This document shows, piece by piece, positions 47,031-59,139 of a stretch of 64,000 nucleotides of DNA. The stretch lies in the NCBI GenBank assembly GCA_029962745.1, contig CM057165.1:7959523-8023522 (forward strand), given 5' to 3'. A program made the position numbers and the translations under genes. A model generated the notes under the pieces. That model was given only the letters and a program-made list of their open reading frames with translations. It was not told the DNA's origin and did no database searches. The DNA comes from Echinometra lucunter (taxonomy: Eukaryota > Echinodermata > Echinoidea > Camarodonta > Echinometridae). Within the stretch, counting starts at the first letter, position 1, and each line of letters begins with the position of its first letter.

Positions 47031-47732
47031 AGTATTTGTATAATCTGGTCAATAATATTTGCAACATTCAGTCACTTTAAAGGATGATGATATTTACATA
47101 ATAGTATTTAATTTTTATCTGTCCGTCTATTAAGAACTTAAAAAAATCATATATTTTTAAAGTTATATAATGAAAAAATCTTTTAAACGTTTCCAATTCC
47201 ATTACTTACAAGCTCATGGGCGAAGGGACAAAAAATATTCTTAATATTTTTAGCATTTTAGTACGCTCTCTACATAGGTACGGGGGAGGGATCATTTGAA
47301 ATATGACGAGAACAAATATGTTTTAAGACCAGACTTGGATGATTCTAAAGAATTTGCATTGCGTACACTAGAAGGAAATGCATTCCAGAGAACAGATTAG
47401 CAGTATTTGCATAAATATTTACCATTATACAGAGCTCTACCCACAATAAGTCTTTATGGGAAAGCTTATTCAGTGCTCATGCAATTCTATTCTGATCACA
47501 TGACATTGAATGATCGTGTACTGAATTAAAATGTAAATTGAAATGTAAATTGAACATATAAGGCAAAGTTTTCAGACATGCATAATTTTCAGAAAAAAGT
47601 GTGATTACACCGGAGAAACGACACATCTATCGCCTACACATTTAATTTCATTCTATCAAAGTGTTTGGTGTGTATATGTATAATTTTTTTAGGAAGACGA
47701 AGGCGAAAGAATTGTTTAAAAGTTAAGTGCAT
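47031..47732. other. AT-rich spacer
   Basis: No feature recognised. Confidence 0.5.
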
Positions 47733-47943
47733 GGAAAGGTAAACAGCCAAGATTCCATATCAAGAAAACATCATTAAAAGAAAATATAAAAATACGTTGT
47801 ACTTGTTTAGGTATGGGTAGACTATAATTCTGGAGAAGAACAAACACTGAAGAGTAAAAGCCAGGATTCCGAATCATTAAAATAATAAACAAAAATACAT
47901 GTACTTGTTCAGGTATTGTAAGACTATAATTAATGAAAAGAAC
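47733..47943. repeat. Tandem duplication, about 115 bp unit
   Basis: Copy 1 starts AAGGTAAACAGCCAAGATTCC; copy 2 starts GAGTAAAAGCCAGGATTCCG. Both continue through a CATTAAAA stretch, TACTTGTTYAGGTAT and AGACTATAATT. Confidence 0.8.
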
Positions 47944-48694
47944 CACGAATGCAATTTTTTTTCCATTTTACTTGACTTATAACGCATACCATGTGAGCAC
48001 CTTTAATTGTTTTTTTATTTTTTGATTATCCAGAGCATATGTTAACCTTGAAGGCATATGGCACGCTCAATTGCAACAGCCACGGTGTAACTTATAAGTA
48101 ATGCCATACCACGTTTTCCATTTTCGCAAGGTTTTCAGGGATACATATATACGGCTATGTGATTGTTCCTCATTATGCATTTTCAAAATAATTCAATATA
48201 TTTGAATAATGATTGAATGCATACACCTTTTAATTATGATTCAATACATTTTTCATAACAATTCAGTATATATTGACATAATAAATGAATTCATGATAAT
48301 TGAATATATATTCTCATAATCATTTTGATACATAAAATGTTAATTCTAGGTGCAACGCATAATGTAAACGTTACAATTTATCAATAAGAGGTGAGTGCTT
48401 TTGTAAAGGCTGAAAGGTGAATATCTTACTTATTGGCATCGAGTACCAGCGTATCTTTTTGTAGGGTGGGTTGTCTCAGGATATTATTCGAATTTATACC
48501 TTTTTTAACACCATACTTCAAGCTTGGGGAAATATGAATTTATGGAAGATATGGAAATATGAATCATTTCAAAATCCCTCTTTTTAACTGACATGACTGA
48601 TGAACTATTTACTGAAGCCAATTATTTTCAAATGCGAATCTTGTTAGTTCGGTGGATATTCATCAAAGAGCCACTTAACAATTGTATATTGCAG
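47944..48694. other. AT-rich sequence with degenerate ATTCAATATAT words
   Basis: 48180-48330 repeats AATTCAATATAT-like words about every 40 bases. No gene. Confidence 0.45.
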
Positions 48695-48830
48695 AGATAA
48701 ATTACAAATCGATCAAAACGGTGAAACAGTCATTGTGGAACGGTATAAGATAAGCGGCGCCACAGAGATATGGCAGGTGTGCGTTCCAGCTGAATTTCAA
48801 CCTACGTTTCACAAGAACTATGAGGACTAG
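48695..48830 (+). CDS. Weak candidate coding exon
   Basis: After an acceptor-like TGTATATTGCAG, one frame stays open to TAG at 48828-48830. It encodes about 45 residues of protein-like composition (DKLQIDQNGETVIVERYKIS, then GATEIWQVCVPAEFQP). A donor-like CAG|GTGTGC at 48777 could instead make it an 82-base internal exon. The frame lacks an ATG, and an in-frame TAG lies before 48639. No family recognised. A frame of this length is not rare by chance. Confidence 0.2.
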
Positions 48831-49235
48831 CAAAGTACAAAACGTGTGAAACCTCTGAAACATTATCATATAGGAAACCAATTTTATGCCTTATCTGCGT
48901 GCATTAGAAGCATCTTCATACATTTAACATCAGGAGAGCATTCTCCACATAGTTTGGGTTAGACTCATCGGCTTCTCCCACATAGCCTTCTAGTTGGGTG
49001 TCGCCATTTTAAGAAAATGTTTCTGTTTACATTCAATAATTTCCTTACAAATATGATTATTGGCAGTATATGGACGTGGTGAAGAATAAAGACGACAGCT
49101 GGAAGCATTTGGAATTAAGTGAAAATGTAAAGTATTTATAAAAAATCAAGACATTTACCTAATTTTGTCATCTTCTCTAGGCTGAAAACGACTATTTGGG
49201 GGGGGGTATTGAATTCTTCATTCCGTAGGAACGAA
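48831..49235. other. Unassigned sequence
   Basis: No feature recognised except a short G run at about 49199-49206. Confidence 0.5.
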
Positions 49236-49239
49236 TTAA

Positions 49240-49634
49240 CCCATTCGTGACAGAGGGTCCACATTATGTGGTTTGGTCTAATAACTTTATATGCAGAGCT
49301 CTAGAAATTATACCAAATACATGAGCAGAAAAAGCAAAAAAATTCTACACATACTGTGCCCATTTTCGTTGCATCAATATTTGTTGTTTGGTGCTGAATT
49401 TTTTTAAAAGGAAAATAAGCATAAAAACCCTTAAATTGGCAATGCGATGAAAATGTTAAAATTAACGTTTTTCCCTGCAAATTGGCAACTTTATGACTTC
49501 TCATCATACATTCTGTCAAATAATATTTATTTCAGATACATGATGTTTTATAAGAAAAATGTAGCAATAAAAGAAAAATGTTGGTGTTGCCAGCTGATCA
49601 AATTAGGCTTTAAATAATTCCTGTCACGAATGGG
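49240..49634. mobile_element. piggyBac-like non-autonomous element (MITE), copy 2
   Basis: Same ends as the 21.40 kb copy (CCCATTCGTGACAG and CTGTCACGAATGGG), flanked by TTAA at 49236-49239 and 49635-49638. Interiors align end to end at over 90 percent by eye. This copy lacks about 15 bases near the right end (the AATTTGAAGAATAAA stretch). Same orientation, 27.8 kb away. Confidence 0.85.
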
Positions 49635-49638
49635 TTAA

Positions 49639-50595
49639 TCGAGCGTCTTTCGAACTTTTATTCTTTGAATTATCTCACAAACTGTAGTCGATTCACTTAA
49701 GTTTTTATTTTTTCTCCCTATTCAAACACGTATAGAACAGTGACAAGACGATACGGTTTCTAAACGTAAAAACAGTTGCAAATGACAATTAGTAGCGCAA
49801 GTGTGAAAATAGTTAGAAATGCACAATGAATACGAACACACAAATCTATTTTTTTGTTCAATTCAGGAATGATTGAAATGAGATGCGAGTGTGTTTTCTT
49901 TTTGCATTCATAATTCAAACATAATCATAATGAGTTGTTTTGCATTGTTGGTATTGAATCCTTAGATATACTAGCACACCTGATTATCATTGATAAGCTA
50001 TGAATTTTTCATGGCATGTCTATAAATAATATGAAAACGCTTTTGCCTATGCCGCGTTATTTGCACAATTATCAGCTTCCTCACCGAGTCGTAAAAATAT
50101 ATTCTTGATAATAACCACGTACCAGATAAAAGTTCAATATACGCACACACTAATGCGACTGGCTGCAAATTAAGCGTAATTCTCACGGTATTGAATATAT
50201 ACACACGCAAAACGAGATATATCAACATGCAGGAAATATAGGATGTTGTTGGTTAAAGAAAAAAACATGCTGAATTTCCCGGAGAAATAAAAGAAATAAT
50301 TAAGACATTCATTAAGAACATAGAAATCTGCGTCAGTGCGAAAAGAGTTGCCTTGCCATATAAGGATCTTAAATAACATTGATTCATTAAAAAAAAAACC
50401 AGCATTGCAATGAGACAATGATGCATAGACTGGAGGAAAATTGCTTTTCTTAAGGAGTAGTTGTACAGCTATGTCGGTTGATTATTGGCCGCAATGCGTA
50501 TGATGTTTCGTAGGTCATATCGCCTTTCTCCTCCAAAGAGCTGGGATGAGTTCACGAACGATTTGCGTTCGAACTTTTTTTTTGTCAGTTGAGGA
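49639..50595. other. AT-rich spacer
   Basis: No feature recognised. Confidence 0.5.
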
Positions 50596-50840
50596 AAAAT
50601 GACAGCCGGAGTCAGAGAGGGAGAGCAAGGCGTAGAAAGAAAGAGAGAAAGAGAGAGAGAGAGAGAGAGGGGAGAGAACGGGGTCAAGAGAGATTGGAAA
50701 AGTGAGAAAATATGAGAGCGAGAGAGGCAGAGAGAAAGAGAGAGGTTGAAGAAGTGAGAAATGGAGAGAGAGGGGAGAGAGAAATTAGAGAGTGTGAAAA
50801 AAGAGGGAGAGAAAGAGAGACTGGAAGAAATGCAGGGAGA

Positions 50841-50872
<32 letters not shown>

Positions 50873-50885
50873 AGGCACTTGAAGA
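50596..50885. repeat. Purine-rich GA tract
   Basis: Nearly continuous A/G sequence on the + strand, with perfect GA arrays at about 50649-50670 and 50847-50872. Minus-strand Ser/Leu-rich frames are artefacts. Confidence 0.95.
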
Positions 50886-50935
50886 GAGGAGACAGCGATA
50901 AGAATTCATGTAATATCATCTCTCTCAAGAAGAAG

Positions 50936-51170
50936 TGACCCGCGGGCATTGACGCATGCGCACACGTTAGTTTTGGACACATTGCTCATCACCTACCACC
51001 TGCCGCAACATGCCCCGACCAGCGTGCGCTGCTTTACCAACCCTACCGACTCGGGCTGGCAGCTGTACCCATCGCCGCTGAAAAACCCGTACGCTTCGCT
51101 TACTTTGGTGTAGATGGCGTATTCCCCAGGAATTTCAGCTATCTATCCGATTCCAAACTCTGGGGCTCCC
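50936..51170. other. GC-rich island with open frames on both strands
   Basis: GC is much higher than in the flanks. On the + strand one frame stays open from before 50936 to about 51111, and another from about 51007 to about 51180 (ending TTTTATAAATAA). On the minus strand a frame of about 47 residues ends near 50995. No ATG plus donor combination and no recognisable family. It could be a CpG-type promoter, an exon or a repeat. Confidence 0.3.
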
Positions 51171-52297
51171 TGTTTTATAAATAAATTTGATACAGTCGGA
51201 CTGGTCTCGAATACTTTAACTTCCCTTCCTTCAAGCATGCATTATATGACCGCGATTGTAAAATCTTTTACACCCGGTTCTCCCTAGATTTCTTCCCCCT
51301 CTTTTCTCTTTTTGGTATAAAACAGTAACCACCAGTAAAATCTGGTCCCCAAAGAATTCGGAAATGGAGTAATAATGGACTATGTTAATTCCTCGCTGTG
51401 AATACCTGTGATTTGGATCTGGAAATGCAGTCATGAAAAGTCTTCTCATTGCCCTTTTTATTACTGTAAGGTAAGTAAAAAACCCGACCATCCTTTATGA
51501 AAATTCTAAAATTCTGGAATTTATCTAAATTTTCATCATATTTAGAACCGATAGGTAAACAGCTACAGAAGAATTATTTGTAACGTTTAGGAAACTAAAG
51601 CTAACTTTCTAAAAAGGAAGGTTGGTATGTATGAACCTTTCACGATATTAAAAGAGAAAAGGCAATATAGTAGAAAAGATTGTCTTATATAGCACCTGAT
51701 AAAAAGATAATGAACTTTGTTAAGAAAATAAACAACATGATAAGTATACTGTTTACCTTGTGGCGCATTTTATGCACACGTGATCCGTTTTAATTGACGT
51801 TATGGGATATGTTCAGCTATGACGGAGAAAGAGAAATGGTACATGTGAGTGGGTGTGCGTGTATGTGTGTAAAAAAGAGAAAGAGAGAGAGAGAGAGAAG
51901 GAGAGTGAAAGGATGATAGCAAGGGGTGTAAAAATATAAACCTAAAAAGAGCAATGAAACTTTTGGGTAAAGACTCTGTAATCTGATTATCTTGCAGACT
52001 GTTCTCGTGTCTTTGAAAGTTTAAATGTCTATAACTCATAAATCGATTTGATTGCCATGATTACTCTGCTTTTTATCTTACGCAACGATTATTTACACCA
52101 CGTAGCAATGTTTATATTCATGCATGTATGTGTGATAAATATACATGTGATGCATGCAATAAGGTATCCAGGTTTTACCATTGAGAATATTATGGTTTAT
52201 GGTTAAGGCAGAAAGCAGATTTACCGTTCTACATCTATACATGAGTGAACATTAATGTTGTTAAGTTGCATAATTCAGAGAAAGAAAGGTGTGTGAA
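51171..52297. other. Unassigned sequence with a GA array
   Basis: GA array at about 51876-51900. Otherwise no feature recognised. Confidence 0.5.
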
Positions 52298-52405
52298 TGC
52301 GGGTGTGTGTGTGTGTGTGAGGGAGAGAAGGAGGGGAGAGAGGAAGAAAAGCGGAGAGAGGAAGAAAAGCGGAGAGAGAGAGAGAGAAAGCGTGAAAGAG
52401 AAGAG
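52298..52405. repeat. (GT)n plus GA-rich minisatellite
   Basis: A short GT array, then a GGAGAGAGGAAGAAAAGC unit of 18 bases repeated twice, then a GA array. Confidence 0.92.
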
Positions 52406-53847
52406 AAGACAAAAGGGCACTCTAATAGTCTGAAGGATTTTTTTGTATTAGTACATTTCTAAAGGAATCGGTCTAACAAAGGTGCAAATACCTCTGAATG
52501 CTTCAAAACTAATAATGGAGTGCAGCTATAAAAAGAAATATTATACAGATGGCGATGTGTGCTTGATATATCTGATGGGTTCTTAAGCTTTTGCTTCAAC
52601 TAAAGACGCATTTTAAGAAGGAACTTGAGGACAGAAAATGAAAAGAGAAAAGGAGATAGGACAGTAAAAGATGATGCCTCCTTGTCTTGAATATCAGAAA
52701 TCAGCACAACATCGACGCGATTCCTCAAATTAGGAGAACGTGGTAGTATCTTGAATTCCTATTAGGGACCCTTCGCCCTGCTTGGCGACAAGAGTGCGTT
52801 AACTTCTTTAAAGGGAGCCCTTTCTTTGCCATCATACTTATTTGCCTTTCAGCTTTCCTCCAGTCTGCTTCATTTACGGCTACCTGTCTCTAAAGTATGT
52901 TGCTATGTGACATTTTATTTAAAGCAAACGCCGGATTCCTATAACAATGGAATGGCTTAGAGGCTCGGCATGCTTTATTGAAATCTTCATAAGCATGTTC
53001 ATTCATGACACTCGCATGTTTTGCCTTGCGCTCTCAAAGCAAACAACTTAGAGTTGCTGAATTTGTGAGTTGAGTGGGAATAAATTGCCTGAAAAGGTAT
53101 CATTTTGCGATGATTTAGGAAAAGGTATCGTTGACAAGCTTCTCGACATTGATCTATCATAGATTTCATTTATAACCATTAATGTTGGGCAGAATGTTTG
53201 AGTTAAATAAACGGATTATTTATAACCAAACAAAGTCACAGGGTATCAAAGGGGCACTGATGTATCTTGCCATGAATATCCGGGGTATGCTTTCTTGACT
53301 TTGCTTGTGAAATACTGGCAAGGCAGCATGATATTGATCAAGCCCCCTAAGCTCCGCCATTAGCTTTCGTCCACTAGAAGCCGAAATAAGCCCTTCTAAA
53401 TAATTCATGAGCTTTCATGAATTATGCATTTTGTAAGATGCTCCCTTCACACAGCGTACCCACATGACAAATAGTACGCGATGCGAGACACTGCAGACAT
53501 CAGCGCGAGAAGAAAGGTCAAATCGCGTAATATATGTATTTATTGTAATTTTATTCACACGTTGCGCGCTGGCCGCGCAAGGGATGTAGCAAATCAACTT
53601 CGGCCATTTCTGATGCGCCAGTCAACGCACTCAAACTGATTATCGATCACAAAAAGAAAATAAAAGTACGGGGCGGAGCCTCCGATCTATTATATGGAAA
53701 CCTTTCTCCTTTCTTGTTTACCTAACACATGGCTCAAACTGGGTATGTATCATATCTTCGAGTCGATGAATTTTTGATTGGTGGCTTCTACAATAGTTCG
53801 TTGGATCCTTCTTTAAAAAAAAAAAAACCATTTTCCAAATGAAGGCC
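52406..53847. other. Unassigned sequence containing an inverted-repeat partner
   Basis: Balanced composition in 52700-53700. Holds the block at 53350-53410 that is inverted at 56.50 kb. No coding exon recognised. Confidence 0.45.
53350..53410 (-). repeat. 60 bp dispersed block, inverted copy 1
   Basis: Read on the minus strand: TCATGAATTATTTAGAAGGG, CTTATTTCGGCTTCTAGTGG, ACGAAAGCTAATGG. Nearly the same 55 bases occur on the + strand at 56502-56556. Probably a fragment of a dispersed repeat. Confidence 0.85.
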
Positions 53848-54240
53848 TGAACCCTCAAATGAATAACCTATCTGTTATAATTTCTTTGCAACTGTACTTC
53901 AGTCTTTGTGTACACAGATTTAATTTTGAAATTCACTTTCATTCATTATCAAATGCAAGCATCCCCTAATTAATTAATCTATTTTTTATCTGAACCCTCA
54001 AATGAATAACCTATCTGTTATAATTTCTTTGCAACTGTACTTCAGTCTTTGTGTACACAGATTTAATTTTGAAATTCACTTTCATTCATTATCAAATGCA
54101 AGCATCCCCTAATTAATTAATCTATTTTTTATCTGAACCCTCAAATGAATAACCTATCTGTTATAATTTCTTTGCAACTGTACTTCAGTCTTTGTGTACA
54201 CAGATTTAATTTTGAAATTCACTTTCATTCATTACCAAAT
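53848..54240. repeat. Three-copy tandem repeat, 143 bp period
   Basis: Units begin at 53848, 53991 and 54134 with TGAACCCTCAAATGAATAAC. Copies 1 and 2 look essentially identical over 143 bases. Copy 3 is identical until ATTCATTACCAAATCTAAGC, where it diverges into ATTTATTT sequence. Very recent expansion or assembly duplication. Confidence 0.97.
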
Positions 54241-54890
54241 CTAAGCATCTATTCATTTATTTATTTATCTATTTATTGTTCACTCTCTTTTGCACTACTC
54301 CTTTCACAGGCTAATCTGGGAGGTGGGAAAAGATTATGAAGGCACTCTGGTTGTGGAGAGCAGGGGAAAGAGAGCTCCAAGAAGAGGGAATAAAAGGGGA
54401 AAACTGATCTGGTGATGATAATAATCAAGTAGAAGAGAAAGGGAAACAATCACAGAACTAAAGAAATAATTATCACACATTGCCCCATTTCCTGTACATT
54501 TTACTAAGTCCATTTCTGCTCTCATACCCTCCAGTCTCCACTCATTCACCGATTTTACGATCAAAAATACTTCTTTTCAAGATATCCACTCTTTCTTACT
54601 CGGCACAGTTGTTCACTTTCTTTCTCTTGTAGCTTTGCTAGAGCAATTTAAATTTAACACATCACTTCTATCTTTTCACCTTCTCAAGCCTTCACACTCT
54701 CGGTTTACCCTCATGGCCGTACGCAAATAGGGGGCAGTTGTCCCCCCCCCCCAAAAAAAAAATCAAACCCCCTTCTATCTTTTTCTTACTTTTTTTTTTG
54801 GAAAAATGCCCTAAATTACACCCAGATCATTCCATTTCAATTCTAAAAATGCAAATGTTTAACTGTTTTACCTAAACTTTTCAACTGAGG
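54241..54890. other. Unassigned sequence
   Basis: Contains C10 followed by A9-10 at about 54742-54762, the only long C run on this strand. No gene. Confidence 0.55.
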
Positions 54891-55136
54891 AATGTGGTCA
54901 TTCTTAGCTAGATTCAACAGTTAGACATAGACTAATGGTCATTCAATAATTGTTTCAACTTCAAACGTTTGGAGTTTACAAGAGCTACAAAATGGCAAAG
55001 GCATCAACCGGAATCGTTAGAGTAGCGTTTCAATTGTACACTCTCCAGCCTGCAGTGAGTCCAGCTAAAGGTACACAAAGCCTATCAAATAATTACAGTC
55101 TACGCTCTACTGGAGTGCCCTCAAATTCATTACTGT
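54891..55136 (+). repeat. Dispersed direct repeat, copy 1
   Basis: Shares, in the same order, AATTGTTTCAACTTCAAAYG, AGTTTACRAG, GGCAAA, CAACCGG, CCAGCCTGCA, GAGTCCA and CTGGAGTG with the copy at 55.68 kb. About 70-75 percent alike by eye. The small open frame is not conserved. Confidence 0.75.
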
Positions 55137-55489
55137 AATCATAATGTGAATAAGAAAGAAAAGTGTTCTGGAAAATCTTTGTTGTTACCTGTCACTTCAA
55201 AGGATTCTCTGCTTCACCTGGGGCCTATATTACATGTCGTGATGTTCATCAGTCGAATTATTCCAGCCTCCCAGTTCCAATATATTCATCTATGGGAACA
55301 AAAATAAAGAAAAAAAAAGAAAGAAAAAGAAAGCATTATTACAACCAGGACAGGTAGATTGCAACATTTAGTATATAGGTCTTACCATGTAGCATTTGAT
55401 AGTTACTTGAAATTGCACTCTCTTTAGCAGCTGCATTTTCTATCTTCAGAAGAGGCGGGGTGAGACTGAGAGGTTGAATAAGGTTTCAA

Positions 55490-55600
55490 GATTTCAAGAT
55501 AATTTATTGTCTTGTATAAAAAATACACAAAGTTTGTTTTCGGACATGGTAAAGTGCATAAATGAATACAAACAATAAAGTGACAACTTGATCCAACTTA
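55490..55600 (-). mobile_element. Possible LINE 3' tail, minus strand
   Basis: Read on the minus strand it ends in GACAATAAATTATCTTGAAATC with the octamer ATCTTGAA repeated, like the 3' ends of CR1/L2-type LINEs. No coding remnant seen. Confidence 0.3.
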
Positions 55601-55675
55601 TTACAAGTGTGTCCAGATCTACTTCAGATTTTTTAACAGAATTTCTGGTAACTGTTAACGTTAGATCTTGTAGAC

Positions 55676-55960
55676 CGATGAATGTGGATAGTAAGACCTA
55701 GACTAAAGGTCACTCAGTAATTGTTTCAACTTCAAATGTTAAAAGTTTACGAGGGTTAAAAACAGTGGCAAAATCAACCGGGCCCATCGTCATCGACGTA
55801 TACAGTGTATTGTGTGCTCGATCCAGCCTGCACTGCAGTGTCACAGGCGTGCAAGAGCCAGCGAGTCCAACCAATAGTATATTACACTTAGATCTAACGT
55901 TACATGACTTTAGTCTACACACACTAGCGGTCTAAATTCTGCTGGAGTGTTCACTCACAA
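55676..55960 (+). repeat. Dispersed direct repeat, copy 2
   Basis: Second copy, offset about 785 bases from the first, with an extra 35-40 bases (CACTGCAGTGTCACAGGCGT region). Confidence 0.75.
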
Positions 55961-56501
55961 AATCCTGTTGTCTAATCTAGGTCTGAATTTGATTTTTCAT
56001 GACGCCAAACTTCTGATTTGAACAATCTTAGAAGTTAGATATCAAAACCGCTTCAAGCACGGTCAACGTGAACACCAGAATTATCATAGATGCCCTCCGG
56101 CATTAGCCCGAGGGAAGCTACCTCGATACATGGTGCGAGAACGACACCCGCGGTCAATCTACTTCATGACGATGAAAACCAAACTGTAAATTCGAGAGTA
56201 TATTGTTTCTTGCTCTTTCGGAAATAGCTGTTAGCAGTTATTTCAAATTGTAAAGAAATTATTGTAGATCAAGAAGAATAGCCAACTATTTTGAAACAAA
56301 TGGTCATATTTCCGATATTTAATCATAATTGCAGTGGTACTCACGTTTTCTCTGTGAAGTAGTGCGAGTAAGCATGTCATGCAGAAATTTGCATAACTGT
56401 GACATAATAAGGTCAAATGAATAACCATATTTCGAGAACGATACTATCGAAGAAATACATATTCATGATGCTATGATCCAATCAAGGGTGCTTATTTCGG
56501 T
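55961..56501. other. Unassigned sequence
   Basis: No feature recognised. Confidence 0.5.
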
Positions 56502-56556
56502 TCATGAATATTTAGAAGGGCTTATTTTCGGCTTCTAATGGACGAAAGCTGGGTGG
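56502..56556 (+). repeat. 60 bp dispersed block, inverted copy 2
   Basis: TCATGAATATTTAGAAGGGC then TTATTTTCGGCTTCTAATGG and ACGAAAGCT. Inverted relative to 53350-53410. Confidence 0.85.
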
Positions 56557-58954
56557 GACTTAACCCCATAGGCGTAATGCTTTCCGCGCGTGCTGCTTTC
56601 TGTCTAGCTATATATTTAAAACGTCTTTGATATTGATTCTAGTCCTGTTGACCAGTTAACAAAGTCCTCCAGTTTGTGTATGTCCAAGATTAATGATTGA
56701 TAAGACTGTTAATAACACCGCCAATCCAGCAATGTCATTAATCGTCTATGAAAGGAATGTTCTCGGGATGCAATATGTAATACGATCCGTTACCATGGTT
56801 ACCTGGTTACTGACAATTATATTCACCCCATGACCTTTGCAGTTAACATCACTTCATTACTTATCCAAGAAACGGACTGTTATAAATTTCAGCAATGATA
56901 AAAATGATAATTTACGCGTGTAAAAAGATGGAATTCATGGTTAACTGTGGGGCACACAATAATCATTTCTTGTGTCATTTCATAATGGGAAAACCCATGC
57001 ATGCTTTGCCACTGTTTGCCGGAAGAGTATTTTCTATAAAATGCATTGCTCTTTTTAAGATGTGTGAAATATTTGTCATTTTGTCAGTTCCGTGAAATGC
57101 TAATTGGCTTTTCGTTTTTAAACCATATAAAGAATGAAATACATCTAAAAATGAATATTTCAGAATTACAGTCAGAGTAGATTGTATGTGTGCATATCGT
57201 GAATATGAGATCGATCAATCGTAATCGGAGGTTTCATTTTCAATCCCCCATGACCAAAGGACCAACCACTCTAAGCCCATCAAGTTGGTAGCATCATGAA
57301 AATACATTTCTAGAAAAATAAACAAGGTCTTTGTGAGGCTTCTCTTACTAAAACCAGGAACCTTAGAGCAGTGAAACAACAATATCAGTCCACTCACAAT
57401 CATTGTCCCTGCACGTAATACCTCGCGTGTGGATTTTGGGTGTACCTTGCATGCAAAGATATACCTAACGCACTAAGATTATAATGCTGTAAATCGGCTC
57501 TCTTTTTGTCATCTAAAAAATTGGGAAGAAGAAAGAGAAACAAACACACATATCCCTTTTTTCTGAGAGGGATGACGTGATGTATTTTATAAAGTGAAAA
57601 GAGAACCACATTTTTCATCCTTGGGGCGATTTTTTGAGCGCTGGGACTAATAATCCTTGAGCGTTTTTGGTCCTCGTGTATCAGGACTGTAATATCTGCC
57701 AGGCAGGCGGTCTGGAGTCACGTTTGTTGATTGCAAGTGACAAGTTAAGTGAAAATTCCTTCACACGTAGATTAATTCCATAACCAAGCCTTGAAGAAGA
57801 CGTGCAGGCGCATGGTATGGGACGTTTAAACGAGAACCAATATATATTCTAAGTGAATGAGGTGGCGCATTATTGCTGGACGATCGAGCGTTGGGGGGAG
57901 GAAGGGCAGAGAAAATGAGGGAATCCCTGAAAATGTCACTCAATTGTCTATTTTTTGCCTTGGACGAGATATAGGATAACGTATGACATCCCAAGATTCC
58001 CATCATCGGAATATCAGATGTTGAGAGATACAAAGGGATATCACGTGATTATGTGATGTGATCACGTGATGTTCATTTACCCGTCAAGGGAATGAATGCA
58101 TCTGTCGAGAAGGAAATAAGATTATATTTTCAAAAGTTATGGTAAAGGCTGGAGAGGACCGCATGTACTTGACGAGTCTGGTATTACAAAAAACAACAAC
58201 AACCAAAAAAAAAAAAAAAAGATAAAGAGATACCACATTATCAAATGATTTAATGATTAAAATCTTTTAAGATAGAGGGAAGGAAAACTTGTCCAAAACA
58301 GTTTGATTCTTGCTTCAATAAAGTGTACATTTCTTTTGCGAAAATTGTAAACGAAATATGATAGAGATTAACTCTTAAGATCCCAAAGCCACGTACACTA
58401 GGCTCCGTAGCATTGCTAAATACTCGTATTCTGCGTATAGTCGTATGTTCACACATTCATGCTAAGCACCCCTGCAATAAATGTGGCACAGGAGGATATG
58501 TGGCTGGCACAATATGGGTCAATAAGACACGCTGTGGTATAAAATGAACAAATCTAGGAGAAGTTTTTGACCAAAAATATGTTAACATTTTCAACAAATT
58601 CAACGGATTTTCTGATTACTATATGAAAATGAAATTACCATAAAACAGAATGAGGAAATGAAAAGAAACAGATGATATAGGAACCGGAAGAATAGGCTTG
58701 CAAGAGAAAAAAGAGAAGAAGGTGACTTAGACGAAGGGTTGCAGAAACATGAGGATACTGGTAGGCATGAATAGCTTCTAGCCTCTTACATCATATATGT
58801 TTCAATTAATCTACTCTGCCAGATATAATTGGATTTATGTGACGGTATGCTTGGTCACGTGGAAATTACGATTAGCCTCTCACATTCGTAAAGCAAATAT
58901 AACATGGACATCAGACATGTATCGAACTAGCATAATTCGATATTTCCTGAATAA
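56557..58954. other. Unassigned sequence
   Basis: No gene or clear repeat. A run of about 17 A lies at about 58203-58220, and GATCACGTGAT-type palindromes (TCACGTGA) at about 58042 and 58061. Confidence 0.5.
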
Positions 58955-59110
58955 AATTGCACTAATGTCCTGTGGGAAGACATGAATCTACATTTGCTAC
59001 ACTCAACCCAGGTGTAGTATTAAGTGGGTACTTTGTAGGATTTATTCCTTGAATGCGCTCGGTGCTGCGGTTACCGGGCTAGCAATCATATTGATATGGT
59101 GATTGTAATC
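58955..59110 (+). mobile_element. SINE family A, plus-strand 3' portion
   Basis: TGCACTAATGTCCTGTGGGAAGA, TCTACATTTGCTACACTCAACCC, GTGGGTACTTTGTAGGA, TTCCTTGAATGCGCTCGGTGC and CCGGGCTAGC match the 15.0 kb body in order. The head is missing. The tail merges into the adjacent trinucleotide array, which may have grown from the SINE tail. Confidence 0.65.
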
Positions 59111-59139
59111 ATTTGTCTTCATCTTCTTCTCCTTCTCTT

